DNA of 64,000 nucleotides from the NCBI GenBank assembly GCA_030386875.1, contig CM059576.1, positions 67,083,581-67,147,580 of the forward strand, written 5' to 3'. A program made the position numbers and the translations under genes. The stretch comes from Morinoia aosen. Its lineage: Eukaryota; Arthropoda; Malacostraca; Amphipoda; Talitridae. The notes under the pieces were generated by a model. The model was not told the DNA's origin and made no database searches. It saw nothing but the letters and a program-made list of their open reading frames with translations. Below are positions 1-10,627 of the stretch, piece by piece. Numbering within the stretch: the stretch's first letter is position 1; every line of letters begins with the position of its first letter.

Positions 1-2140
1 CCGGTCTGTGCTGGTTTCTGTGCGCCCGGCGGACGTCTTAGCGAAAATCCGGTGAAAAAACCAAGACCCATACGCGCACAGATTCAAAGGAAGATGAACA
101 CCACTTACCCTAGACGCCGCGTGGCGTTCACCGAAGGATTGTTCCTTCTATTGATGTCGCCTTTTTATAGGGTAGCCCCTCGAACGCGTCGTCGCAGCGC
201 CTTCAAATTTGGCAGGCACATAAAAGGCCCTTTCGACATGAACCTAAGCTTTTTTCTTCGAGATCGTGCGAGAACTTTTCTTTCAATGGCCGTTCAAAGG
301 TCGAAAATCGACCTAAATGACACATTTTCAAACTGCTGCCAAACACCCATAGAATGCCTGTAGGCGGCTTTAATTTCAGCATGTGGTAGACGAAACAATG
401 GAGTATACGCCAACGTTGCCATTTTGCGATCCGTTCGTAAAAAGTATCCTTCTTTGCCCCTCAAAGTTTGCAAAAAATTTTTAGGGTATTTTTGACGAAA
501 TTTGGAGAATTATTTTGAGAAAACCACGGAGGTTAAATCTTTCAAAGTTTGATAGCTCGTACATTTCCAAAAGTTCTAAGCCTCATAAAATCAGCGGCTC
601 TCGAAGCGATTAAGTTCCGACACAACTTGGGGTCAAAGTTTTCCTCAAAATTTTCGAAAATTTTGTGTGAGGTTTGAGTTTGCGTAAGTATTGAACGGTA
701 ATACCTGGGGGTGTCAAACTTTGTAGTCTCGTTTAGAAAGCTTTGTAATATACCCAGCGAGTTTTACAGAGTGCCAGCTTTGAAAACTTGAGTGGTGCGC
801 AACTTTAAAGTTGAAGTAAAAAAACGCGTTTTTTAAAAGGTCATTTTCGAACGCCAGTTGTGACGTTGTTTGATTGATTGGTGACTTGAAAATTTGATAC
901 GACCTAGTTTTAATCTTTTTCTCAAAGTTATCAAGTTTACAGTTCATCATGAGCGAAACTTTTCTCTAAAAATGGTTCCAAACACAACCCCCAACACCCC
1001 CAAAAAATGTTCCGAACAAGTTTTAGGAAAATGGGGGCGACCTACGGAAAACTTCATTTAACATTTTCTGCTCGGTTTTTTGTCGTGCATTCAAAAGTTT
1101 TTGGGCTGGTTGAATTTCGGCTTCGTTTGAGCGTGAGACATTATTTTCACTTTTCCAGGCCATTTTTGACTTTCATTCGCCCCTGAAGCCCACTTCCTCA
1201 CCTTCGAGGGAGCTGAAAATCATTTGAAAGATGCGTCTTGAGGAGATCTTTCGATTGTTACTCGTGTCTCAAAGTTGTAGGCCTTCAACTTTTTGTTTAA
1301 ATTTGAAAAAACATCAAAGCTTAGGGAGGAATCGCGAAAATTGGCAAATCTAGCGCAAAAATTGGATACCAATCCGCCTTGTATTGAAGTCTCCAAAATG
1401 CGAATTTTTTTTAATGGCGAAATTTATGGCCTGAAATGAAAGTTTATGGAGTTTAAAGGTTTTATATGGATGCCCATTTTCATGAACTTGGTGCTGTGTT
1501 GTTTTTCGATTGCGAAACAATATAATTGAATGAATCGTTGAAGTTCAAAGTTTTTTTTAATTTTTTTCCATTGGAAGCGATTTTGCTAAGTTTTGAGTGT
1601 TTCAATGTGTTGTTAGAGCTCATAAAAATATATTGTATTTCGAAGTAAACGTTGTAAGTGCCTGTTTTTGCCTTGAAATTCATAATTTTTTTTTGCATGA
1701 CGCGTAATTCAGCATTTTCAATGGTTTATATTCGTTTCACAGGGAATTTTATAGAGAACAAATGTGTTTAAAATAGGCGATTTACCTTATAGTTGGATTA
1801 TTTCACTTCCAACAAGTTTTGGTACAGAAAAAAAAAATGTTAATTGAGCTTAAAATTTTCGTCTAAGTCGAGAAAATCGGTATGCAAGGCGGTTTGCAGT
1901 TGCAATACCTAAATGAGGTTCAGAATTTGAGGCTGAAATCTTGTGCTGCTTGTAGAAGTTGTAATGTAAATGATGTTAGAACTAGAAAGATGACAAAACT
2001 AATGTTAAAGTCTCCGCATCATCGTACTGAGCATGTAAAGTGACTTCAATTATAACTTATTTTTGGAATGGAATTGTTAACCCTCATAAAATTGTCTTTG
2101 TAATGGATAGAAAATTATTTGAATGGGATACTTGTTGATT
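1..2140 (+). repeat. Common head, A1 copy
   Basis: Block shared by all six units. The first ~250 bp is CpG-rich, with the tract GAACGCGTCGTCGCAGCGCC. The rest is AT-rich and full of TCAAAGTT words. In this copy the CpG-rich part carries a replaced segment with the perfect hairpin GAAGGA-TTGT-TCCTTC at 133-148, otherwise seen only in B4. Homology with B4 continues to ~2144 (GTTGATTAAA) and then stops. Confidence 0.85.
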
Positions 2141-4289
2141 AAATGTCGAATGGGTGAAACAGTAGATACTTAAAATGTAATGGGAGCGTTGGTTACATAT
2201 ACCTGTACATGTTATGGAAATGAAGAATTTACGGATAATGTTTGATGAAGTATTGCTCGTGTCTTACGTAGCAATAAAGAGAAAGTAACAGGTTTTAGAT
2301 TGGAATTGCTGCGGCACTCTGCCGCTACAGAGGCTCCGACACTGTCGGGCTTCAATTTTCATTTCGGCTAAATCGTATGGTAAGCGTGTTTGATGATGTA
2401 CAAGAGTGTTTTAATAAGGTTATTGGATTTAGGAAACTTTCGTTAAAAAAAGGGTAAAAATCACATAGACTCGATTTCGAATTGTTAGAGCATTTATTGA
2501 GTCGGAAATCATGGCAAGGCTTATGTGTTTCACAGTGGCACAGAAAGTGTGCGAGTAGATGAACAAATTCATTATCCTACATGCGCAATATAATAGAGGG
2601 TGAAATATGATCCCTAAATGACATAACATCTTTCGATATTTTGCTATTTGACTTCGTACATTTTCATTATTTTGTTATCGATTTGTCTCCTAGAGCAATG
2701 TGTCATTATTTGCAGAATGAAATGATCTTTATCGGACCGTGCTGAGAAACTAGTTTTTATTTGTTATTTAAACCTCAATTTCCATCGACATTGACGCATT
2801 CACCGTGGGAAGGATGTCCATGTGAATGACTGCAGTTGGTTTGCTTCATGTTTAATTATATCTAGATTTAGGTTATGGAATTTTCATACTTACATTGGAC
2901 CGTAGTTATTGCCATATGAATGAACGTAGCTCAACTTCGAAACGTGTAATAATTTCACGGCTACGTGGTTTTGTTACATTTTTCCTTGAAATGGTGTCAA
3001 TTTACTATATAAAGAGTTTAACGAAATATTGAAATAATGGCTCATATCCTAATATAAGTAGAAGTAACATTTTTCCTGACAAATATGTATCTTTTTTTCA
3101 TTCGTCCATTTCCCATTACATTCAAATGAAAACTTTTTGGCATACTTTTGTCACATGATTCATGACATACTCTTCTACATGACCGGAGTCCCTATTATAT
3201 GATTTCCATGATAACTTTATAAATGACATCAACGAAAATCATCACAGAAAACGTTGTTGAGTGCAGAACATTCAGTTCCTTGTATTTTTCCATACATAGC
3301 GATAGAGAAGTTATATAACTTGTGGTGATCAACAAAATCGAAATGTAATAAGTATGAGAAGGAACTGAAATGTATGTATGACGTCTGTACTTAGTAACAC
3401 GAACAAGTCACACAGCACACATAGCAGAATCCAAGAATACACACGCCCGCGCGCGTATAAATTTATTATCATACATATACATACCCAGCGAACAAAGATG
3501 AAAATAAATAATTAGAGAATATACATAAAATATTGTCAGTACTCCAAAGTTGTCTTTGAGTAGTGCTTCATTCAAAATGACATGAAGAGATTCTGGGATA
3601 CGCAATTTCGTTTATTACAGGCTTTTCATTTGGTTGAGGAATAAGATATTATAAAAGGGTTACTATAACTATTGCAATGGTCTCTAATACTGAAATGGTG
3701 AGGAGGACACGGGTCAAAATGAAGAAAGGGAGATATGACCGACTCTGTAGTATCTTCGAATGTGACATGTATATACTATGCCTTGATAACTTCCTAATGA
3801 AGTGACCGCATAATTTATTGAAGAAATGAATTTTAAGGTACTCTCTATAAATTATGGAAGTTCAGAATTGATCCCTAATTCACATAATGCATGACATGCT
3901 CACTTTATATGCACAGAACATTGAAATGGTTGCACGTAACACAACTGACTAACATGCTACAAAGAATTATCTGTAGTCGGAAACATTTCGTACACAAATG
4001 GAAATATTATCCGCGATTTAGTGTTTTTCAAGATACATGTAAACTTGTAAGAAAGCTTTAAAATAGAGTATAAACGGTTGTGCCTATTCTCGTGAGTTAA
4101 TTTAAAAATTTGTCAATAAGTGTTAAGTGTGAGACATTTCTAAAAAGGTTTAGGTTTTCATTGAAACTTCTGAGGAGTAGGTAAATACTCCAAAAAAGTA
4201 TGCATACCAGGAATGTAGTTAAAGCAAATTTACAAACTGGAAATAATGAAAGCATTATTCGAAGCAGTATAGGGAGTTTGTAGGAAAAC
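2141..4289. other. A1 interior, left part: no gene recognised
   Basis: AT-rich sequence unique to A units, apart from a short hairpin pair at 2311-2348. I see no domain-like frame, no RNA gene and no clear repeat copy. A small CG-rich spot (ACGCCCGCGCGCG) lies near 3444. Confidence 0.6.
2311..2348. repeat. Twin GC-rich mini-hairpins (A1)
   Basis: Two tight hairpins side by side: GCGGCA-CTC-TGCCGC (2311-2325) and CCGAC-ACT-GTCGG (2336-2348), flanked by AATTG and CAATT. Together they could fold as a small two-armed structure. In A2 the first stem gains a pair (AGCGGCA...TGCCGCT). Confidence 0.75.
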
Positions 4290-4690
4290 ATTATTTAACG
4301 AGGTATAGCGGTATGTTTACTTTGGGTATAGGACGTCTAACTCATGACTTCAACTATTTTTTTAATTTGCAGATTTTCTGCAAAGACTTACATTCATAAA
4401 TGTTGATAATAATAGAGAGGAGTAAAGAATGAAATTGGTGAATCTTTAGTAAAATACCATAATCGAGTATTCACTTTTCGGACCGTAAACATAGTCCGTT
4501 AGATGTAAATAAGGTAAATGTTGAGGAGTTGACCATAATTGATTTTGAACTTTTTGCTGCCTAAACATAGTTAATTATGTGTGAAGGAGCAACTTTTCTT
4601 CTATTCACTTTCTTTCGGAAATAATTATTTAACAAGTTATACAAATGGATTAGTTACCGCAACTGTAGTGTTTGGAGCGGGAAGTAATTA
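4290..4690 (-). repeat. ~250 bp repeat family, inverted copies (A1)
   Basis: Minus-oriented copies of a ~250 bp repeat whose plus-strand landmarks are TATGTTTAGGGACCGAAAA, CCTAAACATTGACC, GCAGAACATGTGCACAATAC, ACCGCTATAACTCGTTAA and TTTTCCGACAGAAAGTGCA. Here the complement is read, for example CCTAAACATAGT at ~4560. The segment 4560-4690 also matches 8790-8920 in direct orientation. Confidence 0.75.
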
Positions 4691-4695
4691 AGTTT

Positions 4696-4733
4696 GCAAC
4701 TTTGAAGTTGCCTTTTGCAGCGATCGCGGCAAA
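4696..4733. repeat. Hairpin pair GCAACTT-TG-AAGTTGC and TTTGC...GCAAA
   Basis: Perfect 7-bp stem with a 2-nt loop at 4696-4711, followed at 4714-4733 by TTTGC/GCAAA arms around the palindrome GCGATCGC. The A2 copy at ~37449-37486 is identical. Confidence 0.75.
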
Positions 4734-4847
4734 TAAAATGAGTAACGGAAGCTAACACCCTATTTAAAACGTAAAGAGGTTGGGTCGTGAGGGGTAGCCA
4801 CAGTTGTTGTAGGAAAAATGATATTATTAGTATATAAGAAAATTTTA

Positions 4848-5138
4848 GCCTCCCTTAACCACGATAAAGCTGTTCCAAGCAAGGAAAAAGGAAGGCACCA
4901 TTTAGTATGAAGTTGAGGGAACGTGTAATCTATGCACAACGTCCACAAAAACAGTAAGCTAGGAAAGAAGTTCATGAAACAAGAAAGAAGTTGAAGAAGA
5001 AAGTAGTAGGTGCTGAAAAACAGGACTGCAGTGAACCGAACAAAGATGGTGCGTAACAAAACCAAAACCTATTTTATTACAACAAAAAGGAAGCCTACCT
5101 AACCTTTAGCTTGGGCCCAGACATGGTTGCCCTGAGTG
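4848..5138 (-). repeat. ~300 bp dispersed family, inverted copy (A1)
   Basis: Reverse complement matches 9361-9660 in order: CCCTGAG/CCCAGGG start, GGGCCC, GGTTAGGTAGG, TGTTACGCACC/TGTTAGCGACC, CTGCAGTCCTG/CTGCTGTCCTG, CAACTTCTTTCTTGTTTCAT, GTGCATAGATT, ACGTTCCCT, and a GGGAGGCT end. It gives plus- and minus-strand copies ~4.2 kb apart in one unit. Confidence 0.8.
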
Positions 5139-5214
5139 GAAATTATGAATAATGGTTGTAACCGACCCATCACGTTGAATGATCGAGTGTGTGGAAGCAT
5201 GCCATAAAGAAGGG

Positions 5215-5329
5215 GAAGACCCCATAATGGACTCGACAACATGGGAGAAGACCCCAAAATGGACTCAACGACATGGGAGAAGACCCAAAAATGTACTGAA
5301 CGACATGGGGAAAGACTCTAATGGACTCG
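5215..5329 (+). repeat. 32-bp minisatellite, ~3.6 copies (A1)
   Basis: Units at 5215-5246, 5247-5278, 5279-5310 and a partial one to ~5329. Each begins GAAGACCCCA, contains ATGGACTC and ends in ACATGGGA. The copies differ by a few substitutions. Confidence 0.9.
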
Positions 5330-5519
5330 CCTGTTAACGGAAACCTAATCAATAGGTTAAAATTTTTAATCTCATGAACAAAGTTTATGCAAACTAGAAT
5401 TTCACTTGATATATACTTTTCACCAGCAGAACTATGGCTCCCCCTCAAGACGCAACCTCTTTACGTTTGTCATAGGAGGTTTGCTTCCCTTGTTTAATTT
5501 TTCCCGCCTCAAACACAAG

Positions 5520-6012
5520 AGTTCCGATAACTCATTTACCGCTATAACTTGTAAGATACTCATTTGCGATGAAAATTTCATTGAAAAAAACTTGTTTATT
5601 TTGATTTCATTAACAATATTAAGGCATCAAAAAGTGGGAAATAAGTGATGGTCAACTCGTCAACATTTACCTTATTGACATACAATGAACTATGTTTAGG
5701 GACCGAAAAGTGGAGGATCGACTATGGTATTTTCCTAAACATTGACCAATTGTATTATTATCTCCTCGCTATTATGGTATATATTAATGAATGTAAATAA
5801 TTGCAGAACATGTGAACAATACAGATATAGTTGATGTGATGAGTTTTACGTACTATGCCCAAAGTAAACAGAGCGCAACATTTTCCGACAGAAAGTGCAT
5901 CTTGAAAAAATGTATTATTTACATGTAATGAAGTATGTTTAGGGACCGAAAACGTGAAACTTGACTATGGTGTTTTCCTGAACTCTGACCAATTGTATTA
6001 TTTGCTCCTCTC
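5520..6012 (+). repeat. ~250 bp repeat family, forward copies (A1, left)
   Basis: Successive forward copies. The TATGTTTAGG landmark falls at 5691 and 5934, a 243-bp spacing. The last copy is interrupted at its GCTCCTCTCTA position by the TIR element and resumes at 7098. Confidence 0.8.
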
Positions 6013-6014
6013 TA

Positions 6015-7097
6015 GGGTTATTCATCAAATATAGACCAGAAACCATGTGTGTCTAGAAATAATCTTCATAAATCAGTAACTTTTGCTCTGAATAACTGTT
6101 GTGGGCCTCAAGATTATTCGTGAACAGTTGCTTTCTTGTTCTGTTATGTTGCTTTAAAGACAACATAGATTGTTGTAATTTATTTATTGTATTAGAAATG
6201 GAACATTTTAGAACAAAATTGCATCAATATCACACATGAATGAAAGAAGAATTTGGGTCCGATCATGTTTTTTGTTTGAATTTTGAATGCGAACAGAACT
6301 TACTAAAAACTGTGTATGGCGATATATACGTACGTGTTTAAAATGACCAAGTGTATTGTATGGGTCAAAGGTCCATTGAATTACTGAAGAATATATTTGT
6401 TACAAAAATAAGTGAAATAAAATAATGTGTCCGTCTTAGGTGTATACAAGGGCGGTCTACCTTCGCAGACGATATACGTTTCAGTAATTATCCATAATCA
6501 GAAATCTTAGATGTAGGAAATGTATTGTAGTATAAAGAAGAAGTGACTCCTTAAATACATTGATATATCTCACAGGCTTTATATGGATGTATATATATTT
6601 ATAAATATAAAGATTTATATTGGTAGATCTCAGATATTATTATCTTTATATTGATATATCTCACTGCAAACACCTTTGTTCACTATTGAATACTGACATG
6701 GAATAGTAAGTGAATATTGAACATGGAATACTTGTGAAGGTTTTAGCAGCAGGAAAGAAAGAAATACAGCAACAGAACATGATATGGCAACACTACTCTA
6801 TAGTTATGACGAAGGGTTGACGTTTGCACGCCAACCGTTAAACCGTCGCAATTTTACCAAAGTGCGTAACATTTCTGAAGTGAAAAAATATCAATTTGTA
6901 AGGGTCGTACAGGAAATGCGCATGCAACAGCTGGTAGCAGATTGCAGTTCCAAGAAATGAGTTTTTATCAGTAAAATATGAGTTTTAGATGTAAGATGAC
7001 TGGCACTGAGCAAGTTTGGATGCTTATGAAATGTGTTACGCGCATATATTGAAAGTTGTTTGATAATCAGTTCAGTTTGATATTTGATGAATGACCC
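6015..7097. mobile_element. Non-autonomous DNA transposon with 18-bp TIRs and TA target duplication (A1)
   Basis: Left end GGGTTATTCATCAAATAT (6015-6032) and right end ATATTTGATGAATGACCC (7080-7097) are inverted repeats with one mismatch, flanked by TA at 6013-6014 and 7098-7099. Removing the element restores GCTCCTCTC-TA-GTATGATAG, which matches the uninterrupted sister repeat at ~7348 (GCTCCTCTGTATGATGATA). That is an empty-site proof inside the window. It is 1,083 bp with no transposase frame, so a MITE-like element. TA targets are typical of the Tc1/mariner-IS630 group, but I cannot assign a family. It holds AT-rich direct repeats of TTGATATATCTCAC at 6560 and 6651, and near 6780-6850 a patch with CACGCCAACC. 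Confidence 0.85.
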
Positions 7098-7560
7098 TAG
7101 TATGATAGAAATTGATGAATGTAAATATTTGCGAAACATTTGCACAATACATAAATAGTTCAAGTCATGAGTTGAACGTACCTGACCCAAAGTGAACATA
7201 CCGCTATAACTCGTTAAATGATGTTTTCCGACAGAAAGTGCATAGGAGTAGAATTGCTCATTTACATTGAACAAACTATGTTTAGGGACCGAAAAGTGGA
7301 GAATGGATTCTGGTCTGTTCCTAAACATTTACCATTTGTATTCCTTGCTCCTCTGTATGATGATAAGAAATTATGAATGCAAATATTTGCAGAACATGTG
7401 CACAATACAGAAATAGTTGAAGTCATGAGTTATACGTACTATATTCGAAATAAACATACCGCTATAACTCTTTAAAGAATGTTTTCCAACAGAAAGTATA
7501 TATTAGAAGAATTGTTTATTGACATGTAAGGAACTATGTTTAGGGAGCAAAGAGTGGAAA
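7098..7560 (+). repeat. ~250 bp repeat family, forward copies (A1, right)
   Basis: The interrupted copy resumes at 7098, followed by full copies with the TATGTTTAGG landmark at 7277 and 7535 (258-bp spacing). Each holds a short inverted repeat TGTTTAGG...CCTAAACA about 40 bp apart. Confidence 0.8.
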
Positions 7561-7741
7561 ATCGATTATGGTCATTTCCTAAACATAGACCGTAGATAAT
7601 CAATATGTATAATATGGACTTTTTGTCGGAAAACATTGAATGAGTTATAGCGGTATGTTCTGTTAGGGTATAGTACATATAACTCATGACTTGAACTATT
7701 TCTGTATTGTGCAGATGTTCAGCCAACATTTTAATTCATAA
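7374..7741. repeat. Large imperfect palindrome from head-to-head 250 bp repeats (A1)
   Basis: Left arm ~7374-7505 and right arm ~7611-7741 are inverted copies of the same part of the 250 bp repeat (CAATACAGAAATAG, CATGAGTTATACGTACTAT, ACCGCTATAACTC, CAACAGAAAGTATAT). The ~105 bp centre itself contains TATGTTTAGG...CCTAAACATA. Arms are imperfect but extend ~130 bp. Confidence 0.75.
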
Positions 7742-7935
7742 ATTGGTATCACTATAGAGAGGAGCAAATAATAGAATTGGTCTATGTTTAGGAACAGACC
7801 ATGATCGATTTCCAAGTTTTCGGTCCCTAAACATAGTTCCTTAAGTGTAGATGAACAATATTTATGAAATGCACTTTGTGTCGGAAAACATTATTTAACG
7901 AGTTATAGCAGTATGTTTACATTGGGTATACTGCG
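7742..7935 (-). repeat. ~250 bp repeat family, further inverted copy (A1)
   Basis: Continues the inverted series: TCTATGTTTAGGAACAGACC, TTTTCGGTCCCTAAACATAG (~7822), GTGTCGGAAAACATTATTTA and GAGTTATAGCAGTATGTTTA. The match ends near 7935. Confidence 0.7.
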
Positions 7936-8770
7936 TTTGCGTACTTTGTAATGTATTCATTACCACCCCTGCGGAGCCTGTACCCACTTCTATGATCTTT
8001 TAGTTAATAGTAGAATAGACATTATCACCCAAGAATAACACATTACAGCAATATGTTCACTTTTCCCTTCAATGGCGAGCGTGGGAGAAAGAAGAGTCCA
8101 TTGTAGTGTTGCTACGCGACGTTCGATAATATTCCTCTCCTAAACATTTACCATGAAATTGAACAATTGTTACTGATATTTTGAAATATCGGACGCTGCG
8201 AAATGTATTCAAGAATAATTTCAAATTCTGACTTAATTGTTTGACTCTATGTACATACCTATCCTCTCTTTTCAAGGTGTTTAAGATTTGGAGTTTCAGA
8301 TACTATTCATTACATTTCACAGGTATCTTGCTTATCAGCCTCTTTGTGTTTGCTTGTGAACTTTGAATTTGTTAAGAAGTTCTTCATTCCATACTTTGCT
8401 GATTTTGCATCGAGTGAAATTTTTGGGATACACGGTATACATTTCCGTGATGCCTAATTATATACGGCTGCATCCTTCCTTCCTGAGTAACGTGTCAAAT
8501 ATTTTAAAAGAAATGAACATTATCCGAATTGTAAAGTATGTCTTATTATTTAATCTTGCCCAAATGATCAAATGGAAATGTAATTTTTAAACCTCATTAT
8601 CAAATTTGTACGATTTCATGTCTATTTTAGGTTTAGAATGAACTAAATTTCATGATATTATTTGAATTGTAATATCTGAATATAGAATATAGGTCCTAAT
8701 TTGAACTAATTTATTTTAAAAATGAATAACTAACTAATTTGTACGGAAAATTGGAAGCGTTGGGTAGGAA
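7936..8770. other. A1 interior: no gene recognised
   Basis: AT-rich sequence with a small GC-richer spot (CACCCCTGCGGAGCCTG, ~7965). The longest frame here (8363-8590, plus strand) is broken or absent in A2, and I recognise nothing in it. Confidence 0.5.
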
Positions 8771-9300
8771 TAGATGTTTGACTTTTTGGTTCCTAAACAT
8801 CGTTCATTAGGTAAAATGTGAAATATTTCTTCTCTGCTTTTTCCGTCGCAAATGAGTATTTTACAAGTTATAGTGGTAACTTAGTTACGGCAACTCGAGT
8901 GTTTGAAGCGAGAAGTAATTCCTAGAGCCTGGCGTATGGCAATACTGCAATGGAGTCTCCCTTCCAATGCGCGTCCATCAGACGAAACTAAAGCTACCGC
9001 TCTAACTTGTCAAATACTCATATGACTCAAAAATTGTATAGAAAAAAAACTGGTTGATTTCGATGTTATTAGCATGATTCAAGCAACCAAAATTAAGAAA
9101 TGTATGACTACCTTTTTATTAAAGCGCATTCATCATCTAAGTTTTAACAAAACGTAACGCTATAACCCATTAAGTAATCATTTCCGACAGAAAGTCCATA
9201 CAGAAAAACTTGCTTGTTTGACCGTAATGAAATAGGTTTTGGGACCGAAAACTGGAAAATCGATTACTACCAAAAGCTACTAATTTACCAACTGTTGAAT
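8771..9300. repeat. ~250 bp repeat family, degenerate copies in both orientations (A1)
   Basis: 8790-8920 matches 4560-4690 (GGTTCCTAAACAT, ACAAGTTATA, GAAGTAATT). 8990-9270 is forward-type (GCTACCGCTCTAACTTGTC, TTCCGACAGAAAGTCCATA, GGGACCGAAAACTGG). These are the most diverged members in A. Confidence 0.65.
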
Positions 9301-9360
9301 TCCATTCCTCATAATGCTTAGCATCTCAATATATGTTTAGCAACATCATTTTTCAAGTTT

Positions 9361-9660
9361 CCTCTCCCAGGGGGACAATGAGAGGGCCCGAGCTGAAGGA
9401 TAGGTAGGGTTTCTTGTTCTCAAAATAACGTAGGTTTTTGTTTTGTTAGCGACCGCCTTTTTTTCGTTTACTGCTGTCCTGTTCTTGCAACACCTAGTAC
9501 TTTCTTCTCCAACTTTGATCTTGTTTCATCAACTTCTTTCTTATCTCACTGTTTCTATGCCCTTTTTGCATAGATTTAACGTTCCCTGAACTCCATACAA
9601 AATCGTGCCTTCTTCCTTCCTCTCTTTTGATCTCATTTGTTGAGGATAGGGAGGCTTCAA
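9361..9660 (+). repeat. ~300 bp dispersed family, best forward copy (A1)
   Basis: Begins CCTCTCCCAGGGGGACAATG, carries GAGGGCCCGAGCT and GGATAGGTAGGG, a middle with CTGCTGTCCTG and CTTGTTTCATCAACTTC, then TTTGCATAGATTTAACGTTC, and ends GATAGGGAGGCTT. I see no coding potential and no convincing terminal inverted repeat, so its class is unknown. Confidence 0.75.
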
Positions 9661-10627
9661 AGAACTAATAATGTATAATCTTGAAAGTGACCTACTGTCT
9701 CATTTGAATTCTTTGCTGAAATATAATCTCAATTTCAGAACTTGCAAGCTCAACTCTGACTACTGGTCTAGGTCATCCCTGCCTGGGCTACACGTGTCCC
9801 TTGGAATGATGCTCGTCATGCATGAAGCCGTAGCTAGCTGCGCTGCTTCGTTGTGTGCTGCAAATGGGGTAATTACCCTCCTTTGTTGATCTGCTGGTGT
9901 TCTAAAAGCCAATGACCCAACCGTGAGTCTGTATCCTCAAACCTGTGTCATTTCTTATCTTGCATCCATATTCATTGTGTTCAACAATATAGGTATTGAA
10001 AGTTCAGTGTGTAAAATAAGCACCTTCAAACGTGGCCAAAGCAAGTACTGGTGACTTGCTTGATGCAATATTCCACCTCATGAAATTTGGATATCTATTC
10101 ACCTGTCTTTTCATGCTTCAAGATTTCCATTATGATGTTTAATTTATCCCACAAAATAAATTTCGGAATCTGTGCGTAATACTATTTAATTGAGTAACTG
10201 ATTTAACTTTGCTCGGTATAGAGGCAAGAACCATCAATACAATTGATTTACACACTTCCATTGATGGCTTACACTTTTATTAGAATTGACCTCAAGTGCA
10301 TTATTGCCTAAATGTAGAAACGAATTGTAATTATAAATGGAAGGTATTCTCCATTGAGTGCATTTATTCAACAAGTAGTTATAAATCTAGAATAACATAC
10401 CTTTTACCAATGCCTACACCATTGTCTTTTTTGAGATGTATCTTCAATGAATTATAACTCATAGTTCATTTCATTCAAAACAGTTCCTTTCTCATATGCA
10501 GATATCAGTTATATTTTTATGTCTCAGATGCACTCATCTGAACAATTGCCTCCAAAATCCCAACAAGTCACTGATAAGACAATATATTGACAATTTTCCA
10601 TTCAAACACTTTTGGCCTACTCTGTTT
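9527..10627 (+). repeat. 1.1 kb tandem duplication, copy 1 (A1)
   Basis: Runs from GATCTTGTTTCATCAACTTC to TTTTGGCCTACTCTG and is followed directly by copy 2. It starts inside the 300 bp family element, so the duplication arose after that element was in place. Copy 1 and copy 2 differ at about 38 positions by hand count, nearly all transversions. Confidence 0.85.
9739..9922 (+). other. GC-richer exon-like island, copy 1 (A1)
   Basis: 184 bp of about 50% GC inside AT-rich DNA. It is preceded by CTCAATTTCAG (acceptor-like) and followed by GTGAGT (donor-like). The plus-strand frame reads ...SSLPGLHVSLGMMLV... but stops at TGA near 9887. The minus strand is also open over most of it (...TSIIPRDTCSPGRDD...). 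I recognise neither product. It could be a decayed exon or simply GC-rich repeat sequence. Confidence 0.3.

Noticed and set aside
9361..9660. SINE or tRNA-derived element
   Set aside because: I see no A/B box pair, no tRNA-like fold and no A-rich or simple tail at the 3' end.
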